This document shows positions 35,880 through 46,291 of a stretch of DNA of 64,000 nucleotides, one piece after another (positions within the stretch are counted from its first letter, which is position 1; each line of letters opens with the position of its first letter). The position numbers were made by a program, and so were the translations under genes. The stretch covers positions 3,038,001 to 3,102,000 of the forward strand of contig NZ_CP138995.1 of NCBI RefSeq assembly GCF_044596045.1. Reading direction: 5' to 3'. The notes below the pieces were generated by a model, which saw nothing but the letters and a program-made list of their open reading frames with translations, was not told the DNA's origin and did no database searches. Source of the stretch: Flagellimonas sp947499585. GTDB taxonomy: Bacteria; Bacteroidota; Bacteroidia; Flavobacteriales; Flavobacteriaceae.

Positions 35880-36737
35880 TTATTCTTGTATTGTTTCCTC
35901 TAATTTTTGAAAGCATAAACTTGCGGCTCCCAAAATGGCAGATTCTGCCAACTCTGATGTTTCTATTTTTAAATTTTTTATCTGCTCTGGATAGGCAAAT
36001 AAATTTATCTTTTGATCCATAGATTCCTTAAAAAAAGAATACGCTTTGCGTATTGATCCTCCAAGGATAATAGCTTCAGGGGCAAATAGGTATAAAATCG
36101 TATTAATTGCCTCTCCCAAGTGTGTGCCAAATTCTGCGAAAGCGGTTAAGGCCAAATCATCACCTTGTAATGCCCTATCATGAATCTCTTTTGCGCTCAG
36201 CCCATAATTATCAGCAAAAAAAAAGCTGCTTGTGTACTGTTCCAAAATGCTGTTTTTATACGCTATCATTCCTATCTCTCCAGCTCCTGATAGAACTCCA
36301 TTGTAAATTTCATTGTTGATGATTATTCCCATGCCCAGTCCAGTGCCTATAGAGAGTCCAATAAAATTTTGAAAACCTTTTCCTTTTCCATATAACTTTT
36401 CTCCCATTGCAAAACAATTGGCGTCATTGTTTATGTAAGCAGGAATGTTATATCTATTTTCCAGGATATTTATCAAATGAACTTCTTTCCATGCGGGTAT
36501 ATTCTGTACATCATATACAATTCCTTTTAAAGAATCAACTATGGCCGGTACACCTACGCCTATAGCCTTGGTGTTATTGGTAATCAATCCATCAATACAA
36601 TTGAACAAAAACTCCAGTGTTTGCTTCTCAGAATCCTCTGCATTTACAGACACATAAGACTGACCGGTAATTGCTCCTTCTTTAACAATGCCCGCATTGA
36701 TGTTGGTACCACCTATATCTACCCCAAGAACCTCCAT
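35880..36737 (-). CDS. ROK-family sugar kinase
   Basis: This 285-residue kinase has an ATP/phosphate motif at the start (VLGVDIGGTNINAGIV), GVGVPAIVD, the substrate segment NNDANCFAMGE and the ROK signature GLSIGTGLGMGIIINNEIYNG-x2-GAGEIG. The usual ROK zinc Cys-x-Cys-x2-Cys cluster is not present, as in many Bacteroidota ROK kinases. It should phosphorylate a hexose or amino sugar. It lies 8 bp after the MFS transporter gene and 59 bp before the lyase-like gene. Confidence 0.88.
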   Translation of the reverse strand: MEVLGVDIGGTNINAGIVKEGAITGQSYVSVNAEDSEKQTLEFLFNCIDGLITNNTKAIGVGVPAIVDSLKGIVYDVQNIPAWKEVHLINILENRYNIPAYINNDANCFAMGEKLYGKGKGFQNFIGLSIGTGLGMGIIINNEIYNGVLSGAGEIGMIAYKNSILEQYTSSFFFADNYGLSAKEIHDRALQGDDLALTAFAEFGTHLGEAINTILYLFAPEAIILGGSIRKAYSFFKESMDQKINLFAYPEQIKNLKIETSELAESAILGAASLCFQKLEETIQE

Positions 36738-36745
36738 AACCCTAG

Positions 36746-38011
36746 TTAATTACTTGGCTTATTTTTTAATTGAATGGTTTTATTATTAACCAAGGGTTTT
36801 GCCAGGAAGCCTATGGATAGTACAAAAGCCAAGGGAATCAGTAAAAAAAACATCCCCATTTTAAGGCTTGAAACTTCGCCCAAAGCCCCGACCAAAAATG
36901 GAATAATCGCTCCTCCTGCTATGCCAGTGCACAATATTCCTGAAAGTGAACCATGATTTTCTTTTACAGAATTAAGTGCAAGAGAAAAAATAATGGACCA
37001 CATAACCGAGATAAAGAAACCTATTGCCGGAAAAGCAAAAAGGGCGACTTTTTCACTTCCTGTTAAGGCCAGAACCAAGAATATCATTGTAATAGCAGTA
37101 GCTCCAATTAAGAGTTTTCTGCTATCCATAATTTTCAGCAACAGTAACCCAAGTAAACAACCTACGGTTAGCATAGCCCAAAAATAGGCTACAGTATCGG
37201 CGCCAACTGTCTGAGCATCCAAACCATGATATTGATAAAGAAATTGGGAAATCCAATTGCCTACACCTTGCTCTGTTCCCACATAGCAAAAGATTCCCAG
37301 AAAGAATAAAACGGTCCATTTATTTTTTAAAAGGCTGAAATACGAGCTTGAATCGCCAGCTACCTCATCTTCATTCTTTTCATATTTTGGATATCGAGTA
37401 AGAAATACAACAACCAACAATACAACAGCAATTATAGAAAAAATCATATATAACCCTACCCATGGTAGATTTTCAGGAACCAATTCTCTTATATAACCAG
37501 CCAGTCCAAATTCATTCGAATCCTTATCAACTACATATTTGTATAAAAAAGGACTCAGGAACGAAGCCAAACCAAACACCAGCTGGGCCAGAACAGAATT
37601 GAACGCAAAATGTTCCTCTCCTCCGGCAACCCTAAGCATTGGGTTTATAATGACTTGCAAAACTGCCATACATGAACCCAAGGCAAACAGTGTTATACTG
37701 AATACAACATAACTAGGAAAGAAAGCAAACCCCATGGAAGCCAAAGCCATAAATAGAAATGACCATGACAATAAGGTCTTATCGCTATACTTTTCGGATA
37801 AAAACCCCGCAGGAATAGACATTACGCCATATGCAATAAAGAAAGCAAAAGGTAGTAATCCCGTCAACGTTAGACTAAGGTCAAAACTATTCTTTACATC
37901 AACAATTATAGAATTCAGTATGTTGGTTATAAAAGATATTACAAAGAATATCAGCATCACCAAAGCTATTATATGGTAATATCTTTTTGAGGTCATTTTT
38001 TCGCTAGCCAT
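36746..38011 (-). CDS. MFS sugar transporter (FucP/NagP-like)
   Basis: This 421-residue inner-membrane protein has about 12 hydrophobic segments. The start (YYHIIALVMLIFFVISFITNILNSIIVDVKNSF) and FFIAYGVMSIPAGFLSEKYSDK are typical of FucP/NagP-type sugar:H+ symporters, as is FALGSCMAVLQVIINPMLRVAGG. It probably brings the released monosaccharide into the cytosol for the adjacent ROK kinase (8-bp gap). Confidence 0.88.
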   Translation of the reverse strand: MASEKMTSKRYYHIIALVMLIFFVISFITNILNSIIVDVKNSFDLSLTLTGLLPFAFFIAYGVMSIPAGFLSEKYSDKTLLSWSFLFMALASMGFAFFPSYVVFSITLFALGSCMAVLQVIINPMLRVAGGEEHFAFNSVLAQLVFGLASFLSPFLYKYVVDKDSNEFGLAGYIRELVPENLPWVGLYMIFSIIAVVLLVVVFLTRYPKYEKNEDEVAGDSSSYFSLLKNKWTVLFFLGIFCYVGTEQGVGNWISQFLYQYHGLDAQTVGADTVAYFWAMLTVGCLLGLLLLKIMDSRKLLIGATAITMIFLVLALTGSEKVALFAFPAIGFFISVMWSIIFSLALNSVKENHGSLSGILCTGIAGGAIIPFLVGALGEVSSLKMGMFFLLIPLAFVLSIGFLAKPLVNNKTIQLKNKPSN

Positions 38012-38038
38012 TGGTTTATTGGTTTATCAGGTTGAGGT

Positions 38039-38923
38039 TTACTTTTTGCCAAGCATAGGAAAGAGTTGTTTTATTTCCTCGTCGGTCGGCTGTTTTCCAT
38101 ATTCGCATATTTCAAAAAACTCAACATGTTTGGCGTCGGTGGCAGTCATGTTTGGGTACCATTTCTTTATGGCGCTAGCTTCCGTAGCATCCCAAGTTTT
38201 TTCTCTTGCCCATCTTTGTTTTAGCCAATTAATTCGTTCGGCTTCTCCAGAAGGAACCTGACTCATATCCGCACCACTTACCCATGGCAACCACTCAAAC
38301 ATTTGAGAATCATGTGCTGCTAAAGCCCTCACTTTTGTATCTATTACTTCATCTACCACCACTGCAATATCTTTTGAAAATGGATATGGTTTTTGAAAAT
38401 TATCTTTCATATAGATAAAAACGGGGTTCTTTTTTAAAGGCGGAGTATCCGGTGTAACATTAGGTACGATAACCAAATATGCAGCATCTTGGACTACGAT
38501 TCCCGCGTTTCTATGATCAGGATGGTAATCGTTGGGGCGTAAGCCTAAAACGACATCAGCATTCCATTCCCGAATTTTTCTGATTACTTGATGCCTAACA
38601 TTCAACGTAGGAATTAATTCCCCATCATGGTTATCTAATACATCATATTCAATTCCTAAAATTTCTGCAGCTTTTTTGGCTTCGGCGCGTCTTCTTTTGC
38701 CTAGTGCACCACCTCCTTGGGTCTGATGACCTGCATCACCGTTGGTCAATGCTACAAACTTCACATTATGCCCCATTTTAGCAAATAATGCAGCAGTACC
38801 ACCAAACTTGGAATCGCAGTCATCTGGATGGGCTCCAATAGCAATAATATTCAATACTTTTTTCTCCTGTGCTTGGACCATAAATCCAACACACATGCAA
38901 ATAATAAATAAGATATTTTTCAT
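38039..38923 (-). CDS. PIG-L family (LmbE-like) deacetylase, exported
   Basis: This 294-residue protein has a signal peptide (MKNILFIICMCVGFMVQAQ). The zinc motifs are IGAHPDDCDSKFGG (His, Asp) and YHPDHRNAG (His). PIG-L enzymes remove acetyl groups from N-acetyl-amino sugars such as GlcNAc derivatives. Export to the periplasm and its place between SusD and the MFS transporter suggest processing of an amino-sugar-containing glycan. It is 27 bp upstream of the MFS gene. Confidence 0.85.
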   Translation of the reverse strand: MKNILFIICMCVGFMVQAQEKKVLNIIAIGAHPDDCDSKFGGTAALFAKMGHNVKFVALTNGDAGHQTQGGGALGKRRRAEAKKAAEILGIEYDVLDNHDGELIPTLNVRHQVIRKIREWNADVVLGLRPNDYHPDHRNAGIVVQDAAYLVIVPNVTPDTPPLKKNPVFIYMKDNFQKPYPFSKDIAVVVDEVIDTKVRALAAHDSQMFEWLPWVSGADMSQVPSGEAERINWLKQRWAREKTWDATEASAIKKWYPNMTATDAKHVEFFEICEYGKQPTDEEIKQLFPMLGKK

Positions 38924-39083
38924 TATAAAGTTCTTTATTTAAGGGTTTTAAACTGATAATTGATAGTACAACTTGTCTATTTTGAGTTCTAAATTTGACA
39001 TCAATGCATTGCCTTTTATAAGCATAAGCAGGTAAAATTTGGTGTTGGGGATAACTAAACAAACTCAAATAACAAACTTAAAA

Positions 39084-40481
39084 TTAATTATCATTCTGAT
39101 TGAAATTGGGATTAATATCCAATTCTCTTTGTGGAATAAAAAACAGATTTCTGATGTCGCCTGCCTCAATAACATCTGATTCGGCTTCCAATAGTTTTTC
39201 AGTAACAACTCCAAATCTTTTTAAATCTGGCCAGCGATGGTTTTCAAATGCCAATTCCAATTGTCTTTCATCAAGAAGTTTATCCTCAAAAGAACCGGGT
39301 GTAGTTCCATCTATAGGACCCAATCCTGCTCTTGTTCGTACTTGATTTATCAAACCATAACTCTCTGTTGATTCACCTAATGCTTCTGCAAGCATCAACA
39401 ATACATCTGCATATCTGAAGACAACAAAGTTTACGTCTGAATCATTTTCAGTTGGTGGGTCGCTTTCGTATTTTCTAACATAATTCTGTACCACTACTTC
39501 TGCATCTACGTTAATCCATTCAGTTCCCATAGAGGGTTCAAATCTTAAGTCACCTACCTCATAAGCATTTTCCAAAGTGGCGGTTGGTCTATTTCTTCCA
39601 AAACCTTGACCTGTTTGCAAATCTGAACTTGGCGAAAAATCATTGGTAAAAGCACTTCCTTGGCCAATACCTCCGCTAATGAACTGTACTTCAAAAATAG
39701 ATTCAACATTATTTTCATTTGATGCACCCCATAAATCTGCATAATTTGCAACCAATGAATAATTGTAGTCATTGATTATTCTGCGCAAAACAGTTTCTGC
39801 ATCTGAATCCTGTCCTATGGTCAACAATACCTTTGCCAATAGTGTTGCAGCTGCTCCTTTGGTTGCTCTTCCTACATCACTTGCCGGGTAAGATACCGGA
39901 AGGTTTGCTTCCGCAATGGCTAAATCTGTGACCAATTGTCCATAAATTGTATTTGCATCTACTTGAACCAATTCATCACCAGGTACAAACGGGGTTAGTT
40001 GCAATGGAATGTTACCAAAGGCAACGGCCAAATGATAGTACATTAAAGATCTAAGGAAAATTGCTTCTCCTATAATCCTTTGCTTTAAACTAGCCTCAAT
40101 ATCTATCGGGTCTATTCTATCCAAAATAACGTTGCAATTGGCAATTACTCTATACGAGCCACTCCATGCTATGTCTACCTGTTCATTTAAAGGGTCTTCC
40201 GTAAATGCATTGATTTCGGTAAATTGTCTTGCTAAACCAGTAGCATCTGGTCCTTGATCTGTGTTATCGGAGCGCATTTCAAACATGGTCCAATAAGCTC
40301 TTCCATAAACCCCTGGCTCTTGCAGTCCAGCATAACTGGCATTAAGTGATGCAACAAAATCATTGGCTGTGTTGAAGAAGTCAGCTTCATTTCGATTTGA
40401 AATTGGTGCTAATTCCGTAAAGTCCTCACTACAAGCTGATGTAATACACAGCGTTATTAGTATTATGATTATTTTTTTCAT
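39084..40481 (-). CDS. susD: RagB/SusD-family surface glycan-binding lipoprotein
   Basis: This 465-residue lipoprotein has the signal MKKIIIILITLCITSACSED (Cys17), then the SusD TPR-like layout: DFVASLNASYAGLQEPGVYGR, an ANCNVILDRIDPI helix, RSLMYYHLAVAFGNIPL, GAAATLLAKVLLT and a C-terminal FEDKLLDERQLELAFENHRWPDLKRFG ending in ELDINPNFNQND. It caps the SusC barrel and captures ligand. It follows SusC by 16 bp. Confidence 0.95.
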   Translation of the reverse strand: MKKIIIILITLCITSACSEDFTELAPISNRNEADFFNTANDFVASLNASYAGLQEPGVYGRAYWTMFEMRSDNTDQGPDATGLARQFTEINAFTEDPLNEQVDIAWSGSYRVIANCNVILDRIDPIDIEASLKQRIIGEAIFLRSLMYYHLAVAFGNIPLQLTPFVPGDELVQVDANTIYGQLVTDLAIAEANLPVSYPASDVGRATKGAAATLLAKVLLTIGQDSDAETVLRRIINDYNYSLVANYADLWGASNENNVESIFEVQFISGGIGQGSAFTNDFSPSSDLQTGQGFGRNRPTATLENAYEVGDLRFEPSMGTEWINVDAEVVVQNYVRKYESDPPTENDSDVNFVVFRYADVLLMLAEALGESTESYGLINQVRTRAGLGPIDGTTPGSFEDKLLDERQLELAFENHRWPDLKRFGVVTEKLLEAESDVIEAGDIRNLFFIPQRELDINPNFNQNDN

Positions 40482-40497
40482 CTTTTACAGTTTTAAA

Positions 40498-43400
40498 TTA
40501 AAAGGTCAGATTGACACCCATTGTAATGGATTTGGTCAACGGATAAGCTCCATAATCTTCCCCTGGGGTTAAACTATTGTTAGAAATATTACTGACCTCT
40601 GGGTTATACCCTAAGTAATCTGTAATCGTAAACAAATTGGTTCCAGTAACGTAAAACCTTAATCTGTTGATACTATTCCCAAAAAGTTTATCTGTAGGTA
40701 ATGAATATCCTAAGGTAACATTTCGTAATCGAATAAAAGAGCCATCCTCTACTTGAAATGAAGAAGGTCTATTATTATTACCATGGTTTCCGGTTTGTCT
40801 ATCGGCTCTTGGAATACTTCCATTTCCTGGATCTGAAGCAGAACGCCATCTATCATTGAAAACAGCGTATGAATTAAAGTTTGCCTCTCCATTTTTCAGG
40901 TGTCTAGAAGTCAGGTTCAAAATTTCATTCCCCTCTACTCCTTGAATAAGAAAGCTGAAATCCAGTCCTTTAAACGTAAACCTGTTGTTAATCCCCCAAG
41001 TAAAATCAGGAAAATAACTACCGGTAACCGTTCTATCATCTGGGGTTATTTCACCATCTCCATCAACATCCCTAAATCTAAAATCTCCTGGAGAAGCATC
41101 TGGTGCTTGTGTGTCAACTGGAGCTGCATCAATTTCTGCTTGAGTTTGATAAACACCATCAACCACATAACCAAAATAGCTTCCAACAGGATCTCCTATC
41201 CGCGTAACATGCCTTACCCCAGCACTACCTGCAGAGAAAATGGGTTCATCATTCTCTCCAAGCGACAATACTTCATTTTTATTAGTAGACAGGTTAAAAT
41301 CGGTATCCCATGTAAAATCACCAACAAAATTTTTGGTCCTCAATGCTATTTCAAAACCACTATTCTCAATTTCCCCTATATTCTGAAGTGCTGTTTCAAA
41401 ACCAGAAACTGATGAAATGCCCACTTGTAACAACATATCCACAGTTTTTGTATTGTAGTAATCTGCTAAAAGAAATACTCTATTGTCTATCAATCCCAAC
41501 TCAATACCAATATTGGTTTGTTGTGATGTTTCCCAGGTCAATTCTGGATTGGGAATGGCGGTTTGTATTAATCCGTTGATTTCATTTCCACCTAGATTGT
41601 AATTGTCAGGAGAAAGTAGTCCGATTGCGCCATAGTTTGGTATCTCAAAGTTTCCTGTTCTTCCCCAGCTAAATTTGAGTTTAAGCTCTGAAATTGTTTC
41701 TATTGACTTAAAAATATCTTCCTCGTTTAAACGCCATCCTGCAGAAAACGATGGAAAATAGCCAGTTTGATTATTTAATCCAAAACGTGATGCTCTATCT
41801 GAACGAATAGACCCCGTAAACAGGTATTTGTCCTTATAGCTATAATTCATCCTGAACAGTGCCGAAGCAAGTGTCCATTGTTCTTGAATTGAATTTCCTG
41901 CAAATACTTGACCTCCACTGATGGTGGTAACCAGGTCGTCCGGAAAATTATCTGCCAATACTTCTTTTATGGTAATATTATCTCTTTGAGCGGTATATCC
42001 TAAAACTGCATTAAAAAAGTGATTACCAAACTCCTTTTCCCAGTTCAATGTATTTTCCCAAACCCAGTTCGTCTCGGTAGAAGATGTTGCTTGAGCATAG
42101 GATTCACCTTCACTCGCATTTCTATACAAAAGTGTATTTCCTCTATAGAAATCCTGGTTGTACAGGTTTACATATGTTCCCCCAAAAGTTCTAAATGTAA
42201 GCTCGGGCAAAATTTCATATGACAATGCCAACGATGCCCTAGTTTGAAATTGAAATATTTCATCATCAATTGCATTTAAAATGGCCAAAGGGTTACTTGC
42301 TGTTGTTGTACCACCACCCAAATACGATTGGTTGTTTAACTGGTTGACCGTACCATCTGCATTATACGGAGCTACGGTTGGGGAATGAACAATTGCAGAG
42401 TAAACAATACCAGGAGGGCGTGCAAAGTATGGTGCTGAAGCAGGTACTCTCTGATTTTCAGTTATTGACGGAGCAACTCTTAAATCTAAGTTCAATTTAT
42501 CAGTCAATTGTGAGTTCAAATTCAACATCATATTATACCTGTCAAAATTGGATTTATCCAAAATCCCTTCTTGACTAAAATAACTAGCGGAAGCAAAAAA
42601 GCTTGTTTTGTTCCGTATTGGAGATGCATAGGAAAAGTTATAACTCTGCGTTATTCCCGTTTGAAAAATTACATCTTGCCAATCTGTATCCGTACCGTCC
42701 CAATTAATGAACGATTCTGGTAATTCAAAATTCGTATCCCCTCTGTCTCCATCGCCAATAGGATCACTAATGGATGCTCCATCAACCGATGAAAGGTAAT
42801 TGTTGTTTCTAGCATCCGTAGTAAAATCAATAAGCTCTTGAGCGTTCATTAAATCAATCTTATTTGCTACATTTTGAATGCTGAAAAAAGAATCGAAAGA
42901 AAATTTCCCTTTATCAGATGAAGATCCTTTTTTAGTTGTTATCAAAAGAACACCATTTCCACCACGTGAACCATAAATTGCTGCTGCGGAGGCATCTTTA
43001 AGAACTTGTATGGACTCAATATCATTTGGATTTAATGTAGCTAATGGGTTTACCGGTGGTGGTTGAAAAGCGGCACGTCTTCTTGATACGCCTCCTATTA
43101 CCGAAGTAGTAAGGTTTCTAGATATTGGAATACCATCTATAACAAATAATGGGTCGTTACCCGCTGAAATAGAAGCTGAGCCCCTAACTCTAATGTTTGG
43201 CGCAGCTCCTGGTTCTCCAGACACTTCTTGCACTTGCACACCTGCAACTTGACCAATTATTGCGGCCTCAGGTGATAATGCAGGTACTTCTACAATTGAT
43301 TCGGCACTGATAGATATAACAGATCCTGTAACCCTCTTTTTTGCCAGTGTACCATACCCAACTACAATTACTTCATCCAATTGTGCTGCATCTGGTTCTA

Positions 43401-44007
43401 GGTTAATTGTAAAAGTGGTATTAGATCCAATTTCAACTTCTTTTGATCTAAAGCCTATATAGGATACCATTAAGGTAGTACCTCCTTCTGGTACAGAAAG
43501 CTCAAATTTCCCATCAAAATCGGTAATGGTTCCAACATTGGTGCCTTTAACAGCAATTGTGGCGCCCAGTAAGGGAACATTGTTGTCATCCAAAACAGTA
43601 CCTGATATGGTTGCTTGTTGCTTTTCAATGGTTTTGTTTGGAGTTTTTTCTTTTTTGATTAAATCCTTTTTAGGTTTAATTACAATCTGTTTTGCTACGA
43701 TTTGATGATTCAAATCCATCTCAGAAAACAGTTCTTGTAAAAATTCATCAATACAAGTGTTTGTCACATTTATGGACACTCTTTTGTCAATATTGATTTC
43801 AGAAGCCTCATAGAAGAAATTATAGCCATTGGTTTGGGCTATTTTTTCAAAGACCTTTTTTAATTCAATATTTTCAAAATTTGCAGTGACCATATCATTT
43901 TGTTCACATGTAGCAGCTTCTACATGAGCAAAACAAAGCATAGCTATACAAAGGAAACATGCCTTTATTAGCCAGTTGGTTTTGGGAGTTATTAAATAAT
44001 TTTTCAT
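40498..44007 (-). CDS. susC: SusC/RagA-family TonB-dependent receptor with STN domain
   Basis: This 1169-residue outer-membrane transporter has a signal sequence, an STN domain (FENIELKKVFEKIAQTNGYNFFY, about residues 45-110) and a CarboxypepD_reg domain (ISGTVLDDNNVPLLGATIAVKG). The TonB box/plug is DEVIVVGYGTLAKKRVTGSV with ASAAAIYGSRGGNGVLLITTKKG, and a 22-strand barrel follows. The STN domain marks it as a signalling receptor that contacts the FecR anti-sigma factor encoded 57 bp upstream. It forms the importer with the SusD protein. Confidence 0.96.
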   Translation of the reverse strand: MKNYLITPKTNWLIKACFLCIAMLCFAHVEAATCEQNDMVTANFENIELKKVFEKIAQTNGYNFFYEASEINIDKRVSINVTNTCIDEFLQELFSEMDLNHQIVAKQIVIKPKKDLIKKEKTPNKTIEKQQATISGTVLDDNNVPLLGATIAVKGTNVGTITDFDGKFELSVPEGGTTLMVSYIGFRSKEVEIGSNTTFTINLEPDAAQLDEVIVVGYGTLAKKRVTGSVISISAESIVEVPALSPEAAIIGQVAGVQVQEVSGEPGAAPNIRVRGSASISAGNDPLFVIDGIPISRNLTTSVIGGVSRRRAAFQPPPVNPLATLNPNDIESIQVLKDASAAAIYGSRGGNGVLLITTKKGSSSDKGKFSFDSFFSIQNVANKIDLMNAQELIDFTTDARNNNYLSSVDGASISDPIGDGDRGDTNFELPESFINWDGTDTDWQDVIFQTGITQSYNFSYASPIRNKTSFFASASYFSQEGILDKSNFDRYNMMLNLNSQLTDKLNLDLRVAPSITENQRVPASAPYFARPPGIVYSAIVHSPTVAPYNADGTVNQLNNQSYLGGGTTTASNPLAILNAIDDEIFQFQTRASLALSYEILPELTFRTFGGTYVNLYNQDFYRGNTLLYRNASEGESYAQATSSTETNWVWENTLNWEKEFGNHFFNAVLGYTAQRDNITIKEVLADNFPDDLVTTISGGQVFAGNSIQEQWTLASALFRMNYSYKDKYLFTGSIRSDRASRFGLNNQTGYFPSFSAGWRLNEEDIFKSIETISELKLKFSWGRTGNFEIPNYGAIGLLSPDNYNLGGNEINGLIQTAIPNPELTWETSQQTNIGIELGLIDNRVFLLADYYNTKTVDMLLQVGISSVSGFETALQNIGEIENSGFEIALRTKNFVGDFTWDTDFNLSTNKNEVLSLGENDEPIFSAGSAGVRHVTRIGDPVGSYFGYVVDGVYQTQAEIDAAPVDTQAPDASPGDFRFRDVDGDGEITPDDRTVTGSYFPDFTWGINNRFTFKGLDFSFLIQGVEGNEILNLTSRHLKNGEANFNSYAVFNDRWRSASDPGNGSIPRADRQTGNHGNNNRPSSFQVEDGSFIRLRNVTLGYSLPTDKLFGNSINRLRFYVTGTNLFTITDYLGYNPEVSNISNNSLTPGEDYGAYPLTKSITMGVNLTF

Positions 44008-44064
44008 CTAAGTTAAATTTTAGTTAGCATTAATTTTGAATGGTTCATTTTTAATCCATAGGCT

Positions 44065-45225
44065 TTAGTCTAGTTTAGTTTGTGGTTTATCAATTTTCAG
44101 AGTGTTTCCTTTCATTGCGTATGAAAAGTTGGTATGCGCTTGCATAGTCTTAAGTATCTCGTCAATATTTTCGTTTTTAAATCTTCCACTATACCTCATT
44201 TCATCAAGTATTTCGTAGTTGTTCTTAATGTCAATATTGAACCTTCTCTCTAGTTTTTTGATGATGCTTAGTAGGTTCTCATTTTCAAAGACCAGAACAC
44301 CATTCATCCAGGCAATATGATTTGTCACATCTACATTTTCAATAATCAAATCAGTGTCAGCATTTTTCCCCACCGCTTTTTGGTTGGGCACCATAAGCTT
44401 TGGTACTGCTATACCATCCTCTTTATAGTTTTGAAATACTTGAACCGAGCCTTCTACAAGGATTACTTCTTTAAGAATCTCATCTTGATATGCCGAAACA
44501 TTAAATTCTGTACCCAACACCTTGGTTGATAAACCTTCTACATTTACCTGAAATGGAACATCCGCCTTCGCAACCTTAAAATAGGCTTCACCAACAAGCG
44601 ATACTTCCCTTAAATCAAATCCATCAAAACTTTTAGGGTACGTCAACTTTGAGCCAGAATTTAAATGCACCAATGAACCATCAGCAAAATGGACTTTAAA
44701 TGTTTTTCCATACGGTACATTAATTGTATGATATTCAATGTTGTTGGATTCCCTTTCTTTTTTATTATCGGATGAATACTCTAGCAGCCCATTTGTTTTA
44801 AGTGCTACAGTTTTATCTTTTAAGGTGAAATCAGAATAATTTTCAAGAGAAAAGTACTTTGAAGACCCATTGTTTATCTCTAATGAAACGATATTCCGGT
44901 CCATTACCTGAAGACCTGATTGATCGTTGGAAAAGTATATAAATGCCGCAGAGGTTAAAACAGCGATAAAAAGAGCTGCGTACTTTAATACATTTAAGTG
45001 AGCTTTTTTTCTTTTAGATCTAGTAACAATGGATAACATTGAAAGATGCTTTTCAACATCTGATGAGTTGAAACTGTACTTAACCCAAATCTCCGTTTTT
45101 ATAAAATTTTCAAAATAGGCTCTATTTTCAGGAACCTTTATCCATTCAATTAAAAAAGCTTTTTCCGCCTCTGAGGTTTCATCATCAAGAAACTTAGAAA
45201 TGATGATATCTACTTTGTTATTCAT
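44065..45225 (-). CDS. FecR-family anti-sigma factor
   Basis: This 386-residue inner-membrane protein has a cytosolic N-terminal segment (DETSEAEKAFLIEWIKVPENRAYF), one membrane helix (YAALFIAVLTSAAFIYF) and a periplasmic FecR domain. The FecR domain runs TINVPYGKTFKVHFADGSLVHLNSGSKLTYPKSFDG then EAYFKVAKADVPFQV, followed by the DUF4974-type C-terminus (LLSIIKKLERRFNIDI). It transmits SusC signals to the ECF sigma factor encoded next to it. Confidence 0.94.
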   Translation of the reverse strand: MNNKVDIIISKFLDDETSEAEKAFLIEWIKVPENRAYFENFIKTEIWVKYSFNSSDVEKHLSMLSIVTRSKRKKAHLNVLKYAALFIAVLTSAAFIYFSNDQSGLQVMDRNIVSLEINNGSSKYFSLENYSDFTLKDKTVALKTNGLLEYSSDNKKERESNNIEYHTINVPYGKTFKVHFADGSLVHLNSGSKLTYPKSFDGFDLREVSLVGEAYFKVAKADVPFQVNVEGLSTKVLGTEFNVSAYQDEILKEVILVEGSVQVFQNYKEDGIAVPKLMVPNQKAVGKNADTDLIIENVDVTNHIAWMNGVLVFENENLLSIIKKLERRFNIDIKNNYEILDEMRYSGRFKNENIDEILKTMQAHTNFSYAMKGNTLKIDKPQTKLD

Positions 45226-45353
45226 TGATTATTTAGCGTTTTCTTAATAGTAGACTTTAAAAAAGAGGTCAACCCCTACTTTTAATTCTGTTTTTTTGAA
45301 AAAAACTTGAATAAATCGTAAAACGATATTGAAATGAAAGAAAAGTACTATAA

Positions 45354-45896
45354 TCAGTTAAGTGTATTCTTTAGTCGAAGCATTGCCTTGGACATATGCA
45401 CTTCTACTGTTTTTACTGAAATATTCAATTTTTCAGCAATTTCCTTATATGCTAAGCCTTCTTTTTTTGCTAGTAGAAAAACGGTTTTACACTTTTTTGG
45501 TAGTTTGTCAATTTCTTGATTCAAAAGTAGCATTTTCCGTTCTGTATCTTCTGGATCTTTCTCAATAAGGCTTGCGATTGCGGCATATTGCAATTCTTGT
45601 ATAAGGGCAAGTTCTTTTACATTCTGTTTTTGCAAGTCTTTATAAAGGTTATATGCCATCCTGAACAGATATCGTTTGATGTTATCCTTTATAATTAAAT
45701 TTTTACGCTTGTCCCAAAATTTAACGAAGGTTTGCTGCACAATCTCTTGGGCCATCACTTGATTCCCACATATTACAGCAATATAACTGTTCAATTCATT
45801 AAAATAACAGTTAAAAATATGGGTGAAAGCCGGCATAACGCCCTCTTTTAAGTCTCCTAGCAGAATTTCTTTGTTGCGATACTTATCTTTTTCCAT
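45354..45896 (-). CDS. ECF sigma factor (sigma-70 family, Bacteroidota type)
   Basis: This 180-residue protein has region 2 (IFNCYFNELNSYIAVICGNQVMAQEIVQQTFVKFWDKR) and region 4 with an HTH (CKTVFLLAKKEGLAYKEIAEKLNISVKTVEVHMSKAMLRLK). It directs polymerase to the downstream SusC/D genes when released by FecR. The gap to FecR is 128 bp. It lies only 18 bp after the NTF2-like gene, so read-through from the upstream catabolic operon is possible. Confidence 0.93.
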   Translation of the reverse strand: MEKDKYRNKEILLGDLKEGVMPAFTHIFNCYFNELNSYIAVICGNQVMAQEIVQQTFVKFWDKRKNLIIKDNIKRYLFRMAYNLYKDLQKQNVKELALIQELQYAAIASLIEKDPEDTERKMLLLNQEIDKLPKKCKTVFLLAKKEGLAYKEIAEKLNISVKTVEVHMSKAMLRLKNTLN

Positions 45897-45914
45897 ACCC
45901 CTGTTTTTAACTTG

Positions 45915-46286
45915 TTATAACACCGAAATGTTTTCAGTAATAGGTACTTCCCTTCTCACAAAAGATGCCCTTTTTACTTTGTTATTTTGTAATTCAAAAA
46001 TGGCGATGGCATGTATTGTTTTGCCCTCGTCAAAGCCCTCAATAAATTGAGATTCAACAACCACATTATCATTAACCATTCTATTTAGCGTAGTCACAAA
46101 AAGGTCTTTGTTTTCACTAAATCTTTTGCCATATACTTTTCTGGCATCTGCAATACCCGAGCACAAACAGTGTTGTGACTCATATAGGTATGATTTAAAC
46201 TCTGGATGCATAAAGGATACAAACTTTTCCAGATTCCTTTCGTTGTAGGCGGCCATGAACTTGTGTATTATTTTGCTTGCTTTCAT
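45915..46286 (-). CDS. NTF2/SnoaL-like protein
   Basis: This 123-residue protein has the cone-shaped NTF2-like pattern: KIIHKFMAAYNERNLEKFVSFMHPEFKSYLY at the start, VVESQFIEGFDEGKTIHAIAIFELQNNKVKRASFVRRE at the end. Such proteins act as ketosteroid isomerase-like enzymes or small-ligand binders. It is 5 bp after the sarcosine-oxidase-like gene, so it probably belongs to that catabolic operon. The specific role is unknown. Confidence 0.75.
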   Translation of the reverse strand: MKASKIIHKFMAAYNERNLEKFVSFMHPEFKSYLYESQHCLCSGIADARKVYGKRFSENKDLFVTTLNRMVNDNVVVESQFIEGFDEGKTIHAIAIFELQNNKVKRASFVRREVPITENISVL

Positions 46287-46291
46287 GTACC